A stretch of 64,000 nt of DNA. Source: Tupaia tana (lineage: Eukaryota > Chordata > Mammalia > Scandentia > Tupaiidae). The stretch covers positions 10,999,236 to 11,063,235 of the forward strand of contig JAKSZU010000003.1 of the NCBI GenBank assembly GCA_026018925.1, read 5' to 3'. Within the stretch, counting starts at the first letter, position 1. Each line of letters opens with the position of its first letter. Both the position numbers and the translations under genes were made by a program. Under the pieces are notes generated by a model. It had not been told where the DNA came from and did not search any database. It worked only from the letters and a program-made list of their open reading frames with translations. Shown one piece after another: positions 11,141-22,625 of this stretch.

Positions 11141-12054
11141 GACATATAATGATATATAATGTTTAAAAAAATGAGAATAAATAATAATAATCTGAAAAAA
11201 ATAATGAAAAGCTACTTGATGATGATGTAGATAGTAATGTCTTTGTCTTGACTGATATACATAGTCATCATGCTGGAAAAAGAAATGTAACACACTATAA
11301 ATATATATGTGATTCAATGTAATATAAAAAAGACTATGATAATACGTTTTAAAAAATTAAAAAGAAAATTACCATTTTTGGTAAGCCAGATACTGTTATA
11401 TTTTTAAAAATGTATTTAAAGGGAATCAAATGGAAAGAGCAGAATTTGAAACCAAAAATAATAACTAGGAAAGAGTCATGGTTATGAATATACTCCAATG
11501 GCTGATATTTGCACAATGAAAAGGCTAGGAGAACAGAAATAATTCTTAAAGTTAATCCACAAACTATCTTAGAAATAATTGAATTTTTCATTCTCAATAT
11601 GCTCACCAAGGAATAATGAGCAACCCAATATTATAAAGTGATAATAAGAAGTTCACTATCTAATTTTTTTTCTTCTGGAAACCAAGTGCTAGGTGGAAAA
11701 CAAGACTTGGTTTAGGATTTTCTCCATTCATAAAAGATAACAAATAAAAATAAGTGTTTGGAATGTAGATTTATATTTATTATTACTTTTTTCACTTGTT
11801 CCTTTCATAATGTGACTTAGAAATCAAGTGTCCTTAACCCAGATGAGAACAGGATGAGAACCCTATCACTGGATGGGGTCAGTTACCACCTTAGTACTTG
11901 GGTAGGTTGGATGAGCATTAGAGAATGGAGGAGCTGGGCTTCAGCTCTAGGCAGGTAGGAGGGAAACACAAACCAACACAAGGACAGATTTTGACATCAC
12001 TGTGGTGACTGGTCCACTTCCCTCCCAATGCAAGCATCTTCGAGCAGATAGACA
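11141..12054. other. unassigned AT-rich stretch
   Basis: Very AT-rich non-coding sequence with several A/T runs and no gene. Nothing recognised beyond low complexity. Confidence 0.5.
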
Positions 12055-12079
12055 GCTACTTTTTCTTTTTTAATGTCGA

Positions 12080-12645
12080 GTATATTATAAACTAGCAGAA
12101 TGAATAAGTGAGTTCAATAAGATTTCAAGGTACAGGAGCAATACATAAAAATCAACAGTGTTACTCTACCTTTGCAATGAACAATCCAGAAATCAAACTA
12201 AGTAAACAATTTCATTTATAGTAGCATCAAAAAGAATCAGGTAGGAATAATTTGAACAAAAGCAGTATCAAACTTATACTTTGAAAACTATAAAACATTG
12301 TTGAAAGCAATTAAAATACAAGTAAATGAAAAATATTTTGTGCTCATGGATTGGAAGACTTAACACTGATAAGGTGGCAATATCTCCAGAATTGATCCAC
12401 ATAGTTGATGCAATCTCTATCAGAATCCCAGTGTACTTCTTCATAAACATTGACAAGTTAATTATAAAATATATACAGATTTGTAAGGGATCCAGAACAG
12501 TCAAAAATCTTTCATGAGAGAAAGACCAGACATGATTTCATTCATCTAAAATTCTAGGGTAGGGAAATCTATAGAGAGAGAAAATAGTTGTTTAGAGTGC
12601 AGAGGTTGCTTGGGATCGAGGATAACATACATAATCTTTTTACAG
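12080..12645 (+). mobile_element. L1 ORF2 3' portion and 3' UTR, decayed
   Basis: The segment 12326-12517 translates with NILCSWIGRLNTDKV, then IRIPVYFF and KGSRTVKNL. It lines up with the C-terminal part of the L1 reverse transcriptase domain, where a CSWIGR motif and an IPI(T/V)FF motif are typical. Upstream, 12100-12320 reads in the same direction with several stops. 12520-12645 (CATTCATCTAAAATTCTAGG, ATAGAGAGAGAAAATAG) resembles an L1 3' UTR. Dead fragment with no ORF1 or promoter. Confidence 0.8.
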
Positions 12646-13685
12646 TGAAAACCGTAGATCTTCCTTCTACTTCGAGTTTCTAGTTTCTCTCCTTGGAGGC
12701 AAGCAGTTGCTATTTCTCATGTGTCTTCCCAGAGATGTTTACTTTGACACTGTGGTGCACCCAACCTAGCATGGTTTCTCCATGCTTTTTCAACTGGTTT
12801 AGCAACTGAAATCAACTGCCTTTATTATTAATGGTCTTTTCACATGCATAGAAGTTTCATTTCCCACAGAAAGTACTATGATGTGCTAGACGGTTTAAAT
12901 TTCACCTGTAGAACCAAAACCCAGGTTCAGATTGTGGACATCCCAGTAAATCTGTGTTGATTGCTACAATTAGAAGGTGCTCGGAAAAGTTTCAGCTCTC
13001 TACTGACACTAGGGACTAATACCTTATGAGAAAAATGAGGTGGACAAGGTTAGAAGGACATGGAAAGAACATTCTCCTGAATGTTTTCACAAATGTACAG
13101 GAGAAAAAGGAGTCTACCAGCCTTCACTGAGAATAACCAAACTTGGTATTTGCTCTTTAGATAATTTTACACATTGGTGGAGGTGAACCATAGTCCCCCT
13201 GTGGAAATTCATGGTCAAATAATTGTGCTCATGATATGTCACAATTACACCCTCTAAAGCAATATTATTGGGGGCTTAGGGTCAATGGCATATTCTACTG
13301 GATTAGAAGTTCATTTCTAGAAACATAAAAGATTTTCCTCTTACAACTCAAGAGCTAACAATAAGGATAACAATGAAACAATTACTCTGTTCATATCTCT
13401 ATAGTATTTGATTCTTACTATTAAGAAAAATAATGTTCATTTTCAACTAACTTTGGTAACAGTTTCTCTTCTCACTTTTTCCTGGATATACTTTTTTATT
13501 TTTCTTAGTTAATCACAATAGCATTTAACTTTCTTCTTTCTACACACTTCATAATATTTAATGACAATCTTGGTTTTGGGATTCTATTTTTGCTTTCTTT
13601 CACTAATTAGGGACTAAGTGAATAGAAGCCTGAAGAACACAATCACAATAGTCTGATAGGTTCATCTTGCATAATTATTATTATT
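12646..13685. other. unassigned non-coding stretch
   Basis: No repeat, exon or RNA gene that I can name. Ordinary AT-rich intergenic DNA. Confidence 0.5.
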
Positions 13686-13689
13686 ATTA

Positions 13690-13926
13690 CTTTACATCAG
13701 GAATTGCAAGTAGGTACCACAGAGAGACAGAGAAAGCACCACCTAATGGGCCACACTCTAATCCTTTTTCTTCCTTTTCTCCATCCCAAGATCCTGGTGA
13801 GGGGCTGGGTGCATATGCTCCTGTCATGTTTTTCAAGATGCAGAGGCCTGGGATTTGAATCACGGTTGACCTTATGGTATCCTGCCTCCTCTTTACAATA
13901 CTTAACCAATACACTACAGGGCTGGC
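13690..13926 (-). repeat. SINE family C-like
   Basis: Minus-strand element adjoining an ATT repeat (13674-13690). It has ACAGAGAGACAGAGAAAGCA, a CTTTTCTCCATCCCAAGATC box, a B-box complement GGGATTTGAATCACGG and the head end CTACAGGGCTGGCC. Confidence 0.75.
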
Positions 13927-15120
13927 CTTCATCTTGCATTATTGAGTAATAATTATATTTTCAGGCAGAACCTTGTTTTCCAAGAGCCACCAATTTCCAG
14001 CTTTTCAGTACTCAACAAATGACACCTCAATACTAACTTGTCTGGACAAAATACTTGCAGTAAATCTAACAAATCTCACTAATTAGCAAGTTGGGTGAAT
14101 GTCTGAAAAAGAAATCTTGAAATGTTGAATTAATCACCACCATCCAGATGGAAAAATATTGGAGTATTTAATCATATTATTATTTTAACAATAGTCCAAA
14201 CAAATAAAAAATACACTGAGGACCAAGTTCTTATAATTGGAAAAACTTAAATAAACCCGTTTATCAATTGTTATTCTTTATTTTATTAAGTGGCCAGCTG
14301 TTGGTTTGTAACATTTCACCATGTGAACATTAATGTATTCAGACATGTGCCTTAACTTGACTCTAACTGATAGCACAAATAGACCAAATTAAAACTTGTA
14401 AATCTATTTGCATTTTAAAAGAATAAAATATATTCCCACATCTTCGGTTCTACTCAATTAATTCAAAATAATCACATACATTTTGGATAAGTTTGGTGAT
14501 TCACATCTGAGCTTAAATATAACTTCAATAATTTCATCTACCCATGTAAGATGTTTCATAAAACATATTTAATGTGTTACATTGAGAGGTCTTCAAAATA
14601 CCAGTGAACACATGACAGGATGATGGCTTACATTTGAGTACCTTAATATTTTTAAATCACAGTCATTACAGACAATGGAATGGTCCATTGGTAGAGCTTC
14701 AACTGCAGGCCCAGAGATGACAAGCTATTTAGTGAGCAATTCACTGAGTATCTCATTACTTTTTCTCCAACCAGGACATTGTAAGTTCATTCTATTAACC
14801 TTAATAAGTTTGCTTTTGAAGTGCTTTATTTCTAAGATTTAAATGGGAAGTCTGTCATATGTCATCCTACAAGAGAACTTAAATAACCAGACAAATAGAG
14901 CCAATGCAAAGTGCCAAACACTTAATCCTCTACAGACAAGTTAGGTGGTTCCCTCTCACTTAAGTGAAGCTATTTATAGCCTGTGGAGAATCACTTGAGC
15001 AAGTAATACATTTCTACATTTTCTGACCACTGACGTTCTTTCATTGTTTTAAGTTGATGAAGTACATCTTCTTTCTCTAAAGCTGACCCCTATAATCCTC
15101 TGCTCTCTTATTATTATCAT
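13927..15120. other. unassigned AT-rich stretch
   Basis: The longest SINE-free block of the upstream half. I see no exon, RNA gene or named repeat. It would be the first place to test for conserved non-coding elements. Confidence 0.45.
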
Positions 15121-15134
15121 TATTATTGTTGTTG

Positions 15135-15395
15135 TTGTTAATTTTAGTTTAATTTAGTTTTTGCTATAGGGTATGTGCATGCACTGGAAACAGAGCAAGA
15201 GAAAAAGTGAGAAATCACCCCCTAGGGGGGAATGGCCACACTGCAATCCTTTCTCCTTCATTCTCCTCTTAGGACTTTGGGCATGCATGCACATACACCT
15301 AGAGTGATTTGCAAGCCACCAGGTTTGGGATTTGAATTGTCAATTTGGCCATATGGGATCCAGCCTCACTAACCTCCATGCCACATGCTGGCCCT
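15135..15395 (-). repeat. SINE family A/C intermediate
   Basis: Minus-strand copy next to (ATT)n/(GTT)n repeats at 15107-15140. The body matches family A (CCCCCTAGGGGGGAATGGCC), while the head resembles family C (GGATCCAGCCTCACTAACC). Confidence 0.82.
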
Positions 15396-15663
15396 AGCAG
15401 AATTTTTAATCCATGAAGTTTATACATTAAAATTTAATTTACAAAGAATGTCTACATTTCTAATTAAGCCAAGACAATACTAGACATGTGAAATCCTTTA
15501 CGACCAATTAATTCATAGCTTGGTACTTCATACAAATGAAATAATAATGTTTTAAAATTACTTTTCTACTGAATGAAATGAAACAGTGTTCAGAAGATTT
15601 ATCTGTTTTGCTGTTTGTTTTATAAAATAATGAGAAACTAGTAGAATTCTAGAGCTTAAACAA

Positions 15664-15913
15664 TTTTATTTTTTAAGAGAGAGATTTGCTATAGGGCATG
15701 CACTCGCTGGAGAGACAGAGAGATGGAAAGTGAGAAATCACTCCTGAGGGGGGATGGCCATGCCACAATCCCTTCTCCCCCATTCTCCTCTCAGTATTTT
15801 GGGCATGCATGCACATGTGCGTTGCATGAGTTAAGCCTCTGGTTCCAGGAGTTGAATTGTGGTCAACTACGTGGGAGTCCAACGATGTAACCATTAAGCC
15901 ATCTGCTGGTCCC
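15664..15913 (-). repeat. SINE family A
   Basis: Complete minus-strand copy with GAGATTTGCTATAGGGCATG at the 3' side and the head end CATCTGCTGGTCCC. Confidence 0.9.
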
Positions 15914-16141
15914 TAGGTTAAACTACTTTAATATCTGATCCATAAAAGAATCCTTCTATTTCATCTCTGGCAAACAGCTACTCAACCTTTGGAGAGCAGA
16001 ATACTTCATTACTGTAAAGTACCAGATTTAAATTTTTTCTTATATTTAATTTTAAAAAAAGCTTTTTTGTAACTCATAGTCATTTTATCTTTTGCAAAAA
16101 TACAAATCAGTCTAAATTCGAGGGGTAAAATAAAATTATTT

Positions 16142-16385
16142 TCGTGCCATCTCTATAATGCAGTGGTTAAGGGAACCAGAATCCACATGAGCACCCACAG
16201 TTCAAATCCTGGCCCCAGCAACTTGCTAAACATATCAGGTGCATGTGTGTTTGTGCCTGACATGAAGGAGAAATGAAGGAAAGAGGATTATGGTGTCATC
16301 ACACCCTAAAGGGGGGTGCTGTCTCTGTCTAGTTAGCACACATGCCTTCTGGGAATAAATAATAATAATAATATATTTTAAAATA
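16142..16385 (+). repeat. SINE family C-like
   Basis: Plus-strand element with the A-box-like ATAATGCAGTGGTTAAGGG, a B-box-like AGTTCAAATCCTGG, a shortened body and an (AAT)n-rich tail at 16358-16385. Confidence 0.72.
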
Positions 16386-17670
16386 AAAAGTTATAGTTGT
16401 CAAAAATATTCACTTCAAACTTGGTTTTCTGAAATAGGTTAAATGGCCCATTGTGTGTACAGGAACTTCCCTCCATGTATTTTCTAGAATTTTCAGTAAC
16501 AGAAGCATTGATAAGAGATGTTTTAAGCATCTGAGAGATAATGTATTTGTGAATGCTTTCCCACCTACTTTTGTTGTCTTTTCTCTGTTTTTTTTTTTTT
16601 TATCATTTTTTATTTTAAGTTAAAACTCCTTTTCACTGGGAATTATGTCAGGTGAAATCTTCTTGATTAAAACCAAGGCATTGTTATTCCAAAGAGATGC
16701 TTGTCAGATGAGTGACTGGCTGATTCCTGAAAGGTAGAGTAGACTGTTTCAGTGTTTTTTACCTCCAAGAACCACTCCCCTCTGCATTCATCCCAAGTAA
16801 GCCACCAGGGCGTAAGGTACACAGAGCCATCTGCATTGCTTAGTAATGTACAGCCACAGATTATTTGCAAAAGTTCGGGCCCTTACAGGAAATAATGCCT
16901 TCACCACCAGAACCTAACACAAGATAGCCTTTTCCTCTCTGGCAGAAAGTTATCCTCAAGGTCACATAGTAAAATCCTTTTCTCCTTAAAAGTCGGTATT
17001 CAAATTGTATTCCATCTCTGTTTGCACTGTGCAGAATCAAACAAAATCTCAGCTTACATAATGAAGCAGGTCCACAGCTCCCGAAACCTCCTCTGTTGTG
17101 GGGATGTGATGAATGAGGATTGCAGCTGGAACTTTTTTGCCAGAGGTAAAGGCTAAGTGTGAATTTGAACTGGATCCAAAGTCTGATGCTTATGTGACAT
17201 TAAAACTGTCAGGTGATCCTACAAAACATGTCCAGTGATAGTTTACTGGGCCAGTTGGCTTTCTACGTGTATTGACTTCCAACTTTTATCCCACACTCTG
17301 AGACTCTACTTGGGGGGCAAAGAGATGTGAAAGTGTTGACACAAGAGGATATAAGTTTGTAATAAAAACTTCCGTTTGTTTCTTTTATGTCAGTGCTTTC
17401 TTTGAAAAAAAAAAAAAACAAAAACAAAAACAAAAACAAAATAGGGCACTTAAAAATGTTTAGACAATCGTTTTAGGCAGGCTTAACATTTAAATCTATT
17501 ACAAGTTTGAAGCAACTTCAATCTATAAACTTCCTTTAGCCACATAGATTTTATTTAAATTGTGTATCAATCTAATAATTTAATTTTCCATGATAAGAGA
17601 GAAGATCATAGTACTGACTGCTTCCTTTGTTCTATATAGGCATTCTGATTTTTAAAAAATACTTATAGGT
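16386..17670. other. unassigned stretch with T and (CAAAA)n runs
   Basis: A T13 run lies at 16588-16600 and an A14 run grading into CAAAA units at 17406-17440. No gene or named repeat. Confidence 0.5.
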
Positions 17671-17939
17671 AGACCAGAAGTTGGCATAGTGGCTATGTCG
17701 CTGAACTCCCATATAGTCGACCACAGTTTGAGTCCTGGACCTGGTGGCTTAAACTCATGCCGGGCGCGTGTGTGTGCGTGCCCAAGATCCCGAGAGGAGA
17801 ATGGAGGAGAAGGGAATGTGGCATGGCCACCCCTCCTGGGGGGTGTGTGTATGTGATTTCTCGCTTTCTGTCTCTCTCTGTCTTTCTGGCAAGCGCATGC
17901 ACCCTATAGCAAAAACCTTTCAAAAAAAAAAAAAAAACT
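17671..17939 (+). repeat. SINE family A, fairly young
   Basis: The head AGACCAGAAGTTGGCATAGT, the B box AGTTTGAGTCC, the GCCGGGCGCGTGTGTGCGTG body, CCCTATAGCAAAAACC and an A15 tail are all present. The target duplication ACTTATA flanks it (17661-17667, and directly after the tail). Confidence 0.92.
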
Positions 17940-18013
17940 TATAAGAAGACATACTTTCTTTTGTTTTATTAGATAAGACCATATGAACAGTTGTTAATGA
18001 AAACTTGACCAAG

Positions 18014-18140
18014 GGGATCAGCAGATGCTGTAATGGTTTCATTGCTGGACTTCTTGCTTTCTGTCTCTCTGTTTCTCTCTGTCTCTCCTGTGAGCACAAG
18101 TGCCCTATGGCAAAAATCTCTTTCTAAAAAAGAAAAAATA
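18014..18140 (+). repeat. SINE family A with internal deletion
   Basis: The head stops at GCTGGACTTC and jumps to TTGCTTTCTGTCTCTCTG, so the B box and body are lost. The end CCCTATGGCAAAAATCTC and A-rich tail remain. The breakpoint differs from the A-short copies, so this is a separate deletion. Confidence 0.75.
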
Positions 18141-18252
18141 CACAAAAGGACTCAACTGTGAAAGAAGGTAAGAATGAGATGTGGATCAGTCATTGCTAGC
18201 TTTTCTATTTAGAAAATATGGCAACTTGTTATAAATGGAAACTGTATTCTAT

Positions 18253-18383
18253 GAGGGGTCTGTAAAATGTTCATAGGAAATACGTATTAAGATAAATGTA
18301 TGCATGGATATAAAAATTTGGGGCATCAAAATAAATTTGTACATTTATTCCATTTTTTTCACAAACTTTCTGAATTTCCTTGT
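18253..18383. mobile_element. Short inverted-repeat DNA transposon, copy 2
   Basis: Same element as 8673-8803, with ATGCATGGATATAAAAATTT and ends GAGGGGTCTGTAAAATGTTC and CAAACTTTCTGAATTTCCTT. More diverged than copy 1. Confidence 0.55.
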
Positions 18384-18765
18384 ATTGCATTTCTTTGGAA
18401 AAGTTTCTCAGCCTTCTGGATCCCACTAATGAAATGAGTATGAAAAATATAATATCCTATTAAATCCGAGACAGTACTGATTGTAACATATACCATTATT
18501 TTATGTGCCACTTGGGAAAACAAAATACCACTTAAATTATGGCACGATGCTTTCTTATCCCTTAGAATTGCTGTTTTATACCTATTGAAAAGTCTGCTTT
18601 AGCATTATTTACTCATATTTGTTCCTAAGATTTTCTGGGTTCACAATAACTTTTAATACTGTATGAACAGTTGTAACTAAACTGTGCATTCAAGACAATG
18701 GAAACTATGTCCTTCCTGGCTGACACTGACTTGAACCCATATTGATGATAAATTCTTCCATGGTT
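18384..18765. other. unassigned non-coding stretch
   Basis: Nothing recognised between the inverted-repeat element and the next SINE. Confidence 0.5.
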
Positions 18766-18777
18766 AAAGGAGTCACG

Positions 18778-19048
18778 GGGGAAACAGCAGTTAGCGTAAT
18801 GGCTATGTCGCTGGACTCCCACGTAGTCAACCGCGGTTCGCGTCTCAGACCTGGTGGCTTACAACTCACGCCGGGCGCGTGTGCGTGCGTGCCCAAGATC
18901 CCGAGAGGAGAATGGAGGAGAAGGGATTGCGGCGTGACCATCCCCCCTGGGGGGTGATTTCTCGCTTTCTGTCTCTGTGTCTCTCTCTGTCTGTCTGGCG
19001 AGCGCACGCGCCCTAAAGCGAATAAAACCTCTCCAAAAAAAAAAAAAA
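18778..19048 (+). repeat. SINE family A, young subfamily
   Basis: A near-intact, CpG-rich copy: A box TTAGCGTAATGGC, B-box position GGTTCGCGTCTC (C where pol III B boxes normally have A), GCCGGGCGCGTGTGCGTGCG, GAGCGCACGCGCCCTAAAGC and an A14 tail. The target duplication AAAGGAGTCAYG flanks it (18766-18777 and about 19046-19057). One of the best reference copies in the window. Confidence 0.95.
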
Positions 19049-19130
19049 GGAGTCATGATAATATGTGAAGAAAAAAAATGTATCTTAGACTGTGAAATAT
19101 GGAATTACATTATTATCAATAAATTAACTA

Positions 19131-19208
19131 TTGGGTTTTCAGGAAAGCCATGATGTATTTTTCTGTTTTTCTATGCAAAAATGTGTCATGACTTTCCTGA
19201 CAACCCAA
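19131..19208. mobile_element. 78-bp palindromic MITE, copy 1
   Basis: The element TTGGGTTTTCAGGAAAGCCA ... TGACTTTCCTGACAACCCAA is almost perfectly self-complementary and is flanked by TA on both sides (19129-19130, 19209-19210). That is the signature of a mariner/Tc1-type non-autonomous element. It has no coding capacity. Confidence 0.75.
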
Positions 19209-19210
19209 TA

Positions 19211-20567
19211 ATATTATTATTATGGTTGTTATTATTCTCAGGATCATTTGCATATCACAGCTGAATATGTTCCTAACTGAACAAAAATAAACAGTCCAAA
19301 GGTAATCTACTTCCCAACTATAGAAACTGCTGTGTTAAATTTTTGAGAGTAGTAGAAAAAATAAATTTTCCTCTTTTCAGCATAAATTTTAGTGGGAGCT
19401 TCCCTAGCCAAGCAATCAATAACCTGATGCCAGTTATTTCATTATTTATCTTTGTATCAGAACTATCAAAGTCTTCCAGGAACTGTAGACAGCACCACTC
19501 TTACATAGATTTTTCTTGAAATAAGGAGATATTTTACCTCCTAGAAGTGACCCATAAGGACAACCTAGTGTATAAACCAAGCCATCCTACTGGCTTTCTT
19601 TTCAATATCTACTTCTTCCTGTGACAGAGAACCTAAGAGAAGAAAAAAGAAAAAGAAAAGAAAAAAACAGCTCCACTTGTAAAGCTTTACACACTGTCGG
19701 GCTTTATATAAATTCCCTGAAACCCACATATTCTCACTTGGTAGCCTCCTTCTAGCTGAACACCACACTGAACTGCATCCTGGTCAACAGAAGTATCGTT
19801 GGAGTCGTTTGACAGGTTCTTGACCTCTATGACTCACTTTCAGTGGCTCATAGTACAAGGTATACACCCTGAAGAATTTATTTCTCCGCATCAGTAACCT
19901 TCCTAGCTCACTCAAGCAAATAAGAAAAACATTAGAGTACATAATGTAAAAATAAATTCCTAGGTATGATCTTTGAAAGAACCAAAAATGTTTATAGCTC
20001 GTACTTAAACTCCCTTCCTCTATGTAATAAATGCAAACCCAGTCTTTAAAATTCATCACTTTTATGTTTTCAATAAAAATAAGGGAATCATTAAAGACAG
20101 AAATTAAGAAAAGTCAGGGTCTGCTATTGTCAATAACATTATGCATTCTATGCATTCTCCTGTCCATGAGAATAAGACATAAAATCTACAATTGTGAAAT
20201 CATCGTGCTTAAAATTCCTTGGGTTTTCCAAATTTTGACATATTTAGTGTCTTTATAGTCACTATATCTTCGCAACGTATGTCTTCTCAAATTGCTGAAG
20301 TCTTCTTCTAAGTGACCTAGCCACACATCATTCCAAGGGGAGCCCTAACGTGGGGACTGTGTTCCCTTATTTCCATTCCGAGATGTGCGCCTCTGCTGCC
20401 CTCTACTGTAAGTATCAATGATTTTTACAAGGCTGCTGGGATGCATGTGTTTATTCATTGAAAAGCAAAATATCAAGTAAAACTTTACTTTGAAAGAAAA
20501 TAGCACACACAAAAAAGATGTGCCAATTCTTTTTCATTATAAACTATCCCTAAAAGTTGCTACTTTT
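19211..20567. other. unassigned non-coding stretch
   Basis: Contains an (ATT)n-rich patch at 19210-19235 and a purine run at 19635-19668. No gene or named repeat. Confidence 0.5.
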
Positions 20568-20584
20568 AGTCACTATTATTGCCT

Positions 20585-20841
20585 TTTTCTTTTTTTAGAG
20601 AAAGATTTTTTGCTATAAGGTGCGTGCACTTGTTGGAGAGACAGAGAGAAAGCAAGAAATCACCCACCACGAGGATGGCCACAACTTGATCCCTCTTCCT
20701 TCCTTCTCCTCTCAGGATTTTGGGCACGCACACATGCACACGGGCCCAACATGAGTTTCAAGTCACCAGGTCTAGAACTCGAACTGTGGTCGACCATGTG
20801 GGTGTTCAATGCCTTAATTACTATGCCACCTGCTGGCCCCT
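20585..20841 (-). repeat. SINE family A
   Basis: Minus-strand copy with the head end CACCTGCTGGCCCC. The target duplication AGTCACYATTATT lies at about 20569-20581 and 20845-20857. Confidence 0.9.
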
Positions 20842-20857
20842 TGAGTCACCATTATTA

Positions 20858-21185
20858 AAACAATGTTCCAAAAACATGATAAATCATGCTAAGCAGAGTT
20901 GGCTGTATTTAGTACTGTCTGGAGGAAGTTATTTCAGAAGTTCAAATTGGGACTTTTTTGTTGACTTCATGATAAGTAAATGAATGAAAACAAGAAGAAT
21001 TTTGAAATCCATACTTGTTGACTTATTCCTAATTTCCTCTCTCTAATGTCTTCTCTACTGAGGAGAGGAAAAAACTCATTTATTTTCATTTTTCATCAAA
21101 ATTATGAAGTGAAGTTGGTGGTCAATTATTTATCCCATTTTATAATTAAATCAAATTCACTTTCATAAAAACTCAAGTCTATACA
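20858..21185. other. unassigned non-coding stretch
   Basis: AT-rich, nothing recognised. Confidence 0.5.
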
Positions 21186-21575
21186 GGGTTGGACAGTCAC
21201 CCAGTGGTAATGCAATGATTGGAACCCTACACGAGAAGGTACCATGTTCATATCCAGAGACCTCCTTGAACACACTGGGTGTGCATGTCCATGATCCTGC
21301 CAGCTGAGGCTGAAAGTGAATCACAACGTGAAGACACTGTTAGAAGTGTCTGTCTCAGGGCCAGCAGGTGGCATGGTGGTTAAAGACACTGGAATCCCAT
21401 ATTGACCATGGTTCAAGTCCCAGATTTTGTGGCTTGCTTTCTCACTCTCTCTCTCCCTGTCTCTCTCTGGTGAGTATACTTGCCCTATTGGAAATTAAAT
21501 AATAATACTACATAAAATTAAATAATTATTAAAAAAAGAGAAGTATCTGTCTTTGTCTTTCTGACTCATGGAAGA
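21186..21575 (+). repeat. SINE family B, split by an A-short SINE
   Basis: 21186-21356 and 21539-21575 form one family B copy. It has the CAGTCACCCAGTGGTAATGC head, CCATGTTCATATCCAGAGAC and the end TGTCTTTCTGACTCATGG, which matches the copy at 30525-30742. The insertion at 21357-21538 duplicated 15 bp of it. Confidence 0.75.
21357..21538 (+). repeat. SINE A-short inside family B SINE
   Basis: GGGCCAGCAGGTGGCATGGT is the head and GGTTCAAGTCCCAG the B box. At GTGGCTTGC the element jumps straight to TTTCTCACTCTCTC, skipping the body. The target duplication AGAAGTRTCTGTCTY lies at 21342-21356 and 21539-21553. Confidence 0.85.
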
Positions 21576-21603
21576 AAGAAAGAAAAAAGAAAAAGAAAGG
21601 AAG

Positions 21604-21646
<43 letters not shown>

Positions 21647-21656
21647 AAAAGAAAAA
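21571..21656 (+). repeat. (GAAA)n microsatellite
   Basis: A run of GAAA units with interruptions starts exactly where the family B SINE tail GACTCATGG-GAGAAATAAA should lie. It therefore probably grew from that tail. Confidence 0.9.
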
Positions 21657-21678
21657 TGTGTTTAAAAAAATAAGTCCT

Positions 21679-21941
21679 GGGAACCAGCAGTTAGCGTAAT
21701 GGCTATGTCGCTGGACTCCCACGTAGTCGACCACGGTTTGTGTCCCGGACCCTATGGCTTAAACTCACACCGGGCGCGTGTGCATGCGTGCCCAAGATCC
21801 CAAGAGGAGAATGGAGGAGAAGGGATTGCGGCGTGACCATCCCCACTGGGGGGTGATTTCTCGCTTTCTGTCTCTATGTCTTTCTCTATCTGTCTGGCGA
21901 GCGCACGCGCCCTACAGCGAAAACCTCTCAAAAAAAAAAAA
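21679..21941 (+). repeat. SINE family A, young subfamily (first of tandem pair)
   Basis: Near-consensus head CCAGCAGTTAGCGTAATGGC. The B-box region GGTTTGTGTCCC can be read as CpG decay of GGTTCGCGTCCC. Intact GAGCGCACGCGCCCTACAGC and an A13 tail. AAGTCCT flanks it on both sides. Confidence 0.93.
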
Positions 21942-21948
21942 AAGTCCT

Positions 21949-22190
21949 CGGGACCAGCAGATGGCGTAAAGGTTATGTCGCTGAACTCCCACATAGTTGA
22001 TGGCAGTTTGAGTCTCAGACCCAGCGGCTTAAAACACTGGGCATGTGTGCATGCGTACTCAAGATCCTGAGAGGAGAATGCAACAGAAGGGATTGTGGCA
22101 AGGCCATCCCCCCGGGGGGTGATTTCTTGCTTTCTGTCTCTCTGGCGAGCACACACACTCTATAGCAAAAATCTCTCTTAAAAAAAAAAT
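21949..22190 (+). repeat. SINE family A (second of tandem pair)
   Basis: A more diverged copy than its left neighbour (B box AGTTTGAGTCTC, body partly decayed). AAGTCCT follows its tail at 22191-22197. It is the older occupant of the target site. Confidence 0.9.
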
Positions 22191-22224
22191 AAGTCCTTAA
22201 TATTTAATTTCTTTCCTTCCATCC

Positions 22225-22290
22225 TTTCTTACATCAACAAATATTTATTGAACATATTCTACATCCCAAGTACCTTGTTAAGAGCTGAAA
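22225..22290 (-). repeat. L2 3' end, left part
   Basis: ATCAACAAATATTTATTGAA is the reverse complement of the L2 3' terminus. The L2 continues beyond the family B SINE at about 22515-22600 (AGAACTTACATCTATGAGG). Confidence 0.65.
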
Positions 22291-22510
22291 TAAGGGGCCA
22301 GATGGTGGCATAGTGGTAAAGTGTGATGCTCTGTGAGGCTGATGCACAGGGGAAGGTTCTGGAGTCATATCAGGAGATGATGCTGGACCCACATGTGTCC
22401 ATGACCTGGGGCTGGTTGAACCTGGCAATGGATTGCAGCATTGGGGCCCTGTTGAGCGTGCTATTTCTCTTATACTCTCACTCACTGACGAAATAAAGAA
22501 ACCTAAAAAA
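22291..22510 (+). repeat. SINE family B inserted in L2
   Basis: The head GGGGCCAGATGGTGGCATAG, GGTTCTGGAGTCATATCAGG in the B-box position, GACCTGGGGCTGGTTGAACC and the end CTCACTGACGAAATAAAGAAACC define this as the same family as 30525 and 33405. Confidence 0.75.
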
Positions 22511-22625
22511 TCAAAATAAATCAAAGAGCTAGACCAAGCTAGGTTCTTGTATTCATAGAACTTACATCTATGAGGAAATATGGACATTTGATTTTTAAAT
22601 TACAGAAATAATTTTTATATTTTTT

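Noticed and set aside
18778..19048. True tRNA gene
   Set aside because: A and B boxes are present, but there is no cloverleaf acceptor pairing with a mature 3' end. The sequence continues into SINE body and poly(A).
21571..21656. CRISPR-like or satellite array
   Set aside because: Simple tetranucleotide repeat with no spacers, in a mammalian genome.
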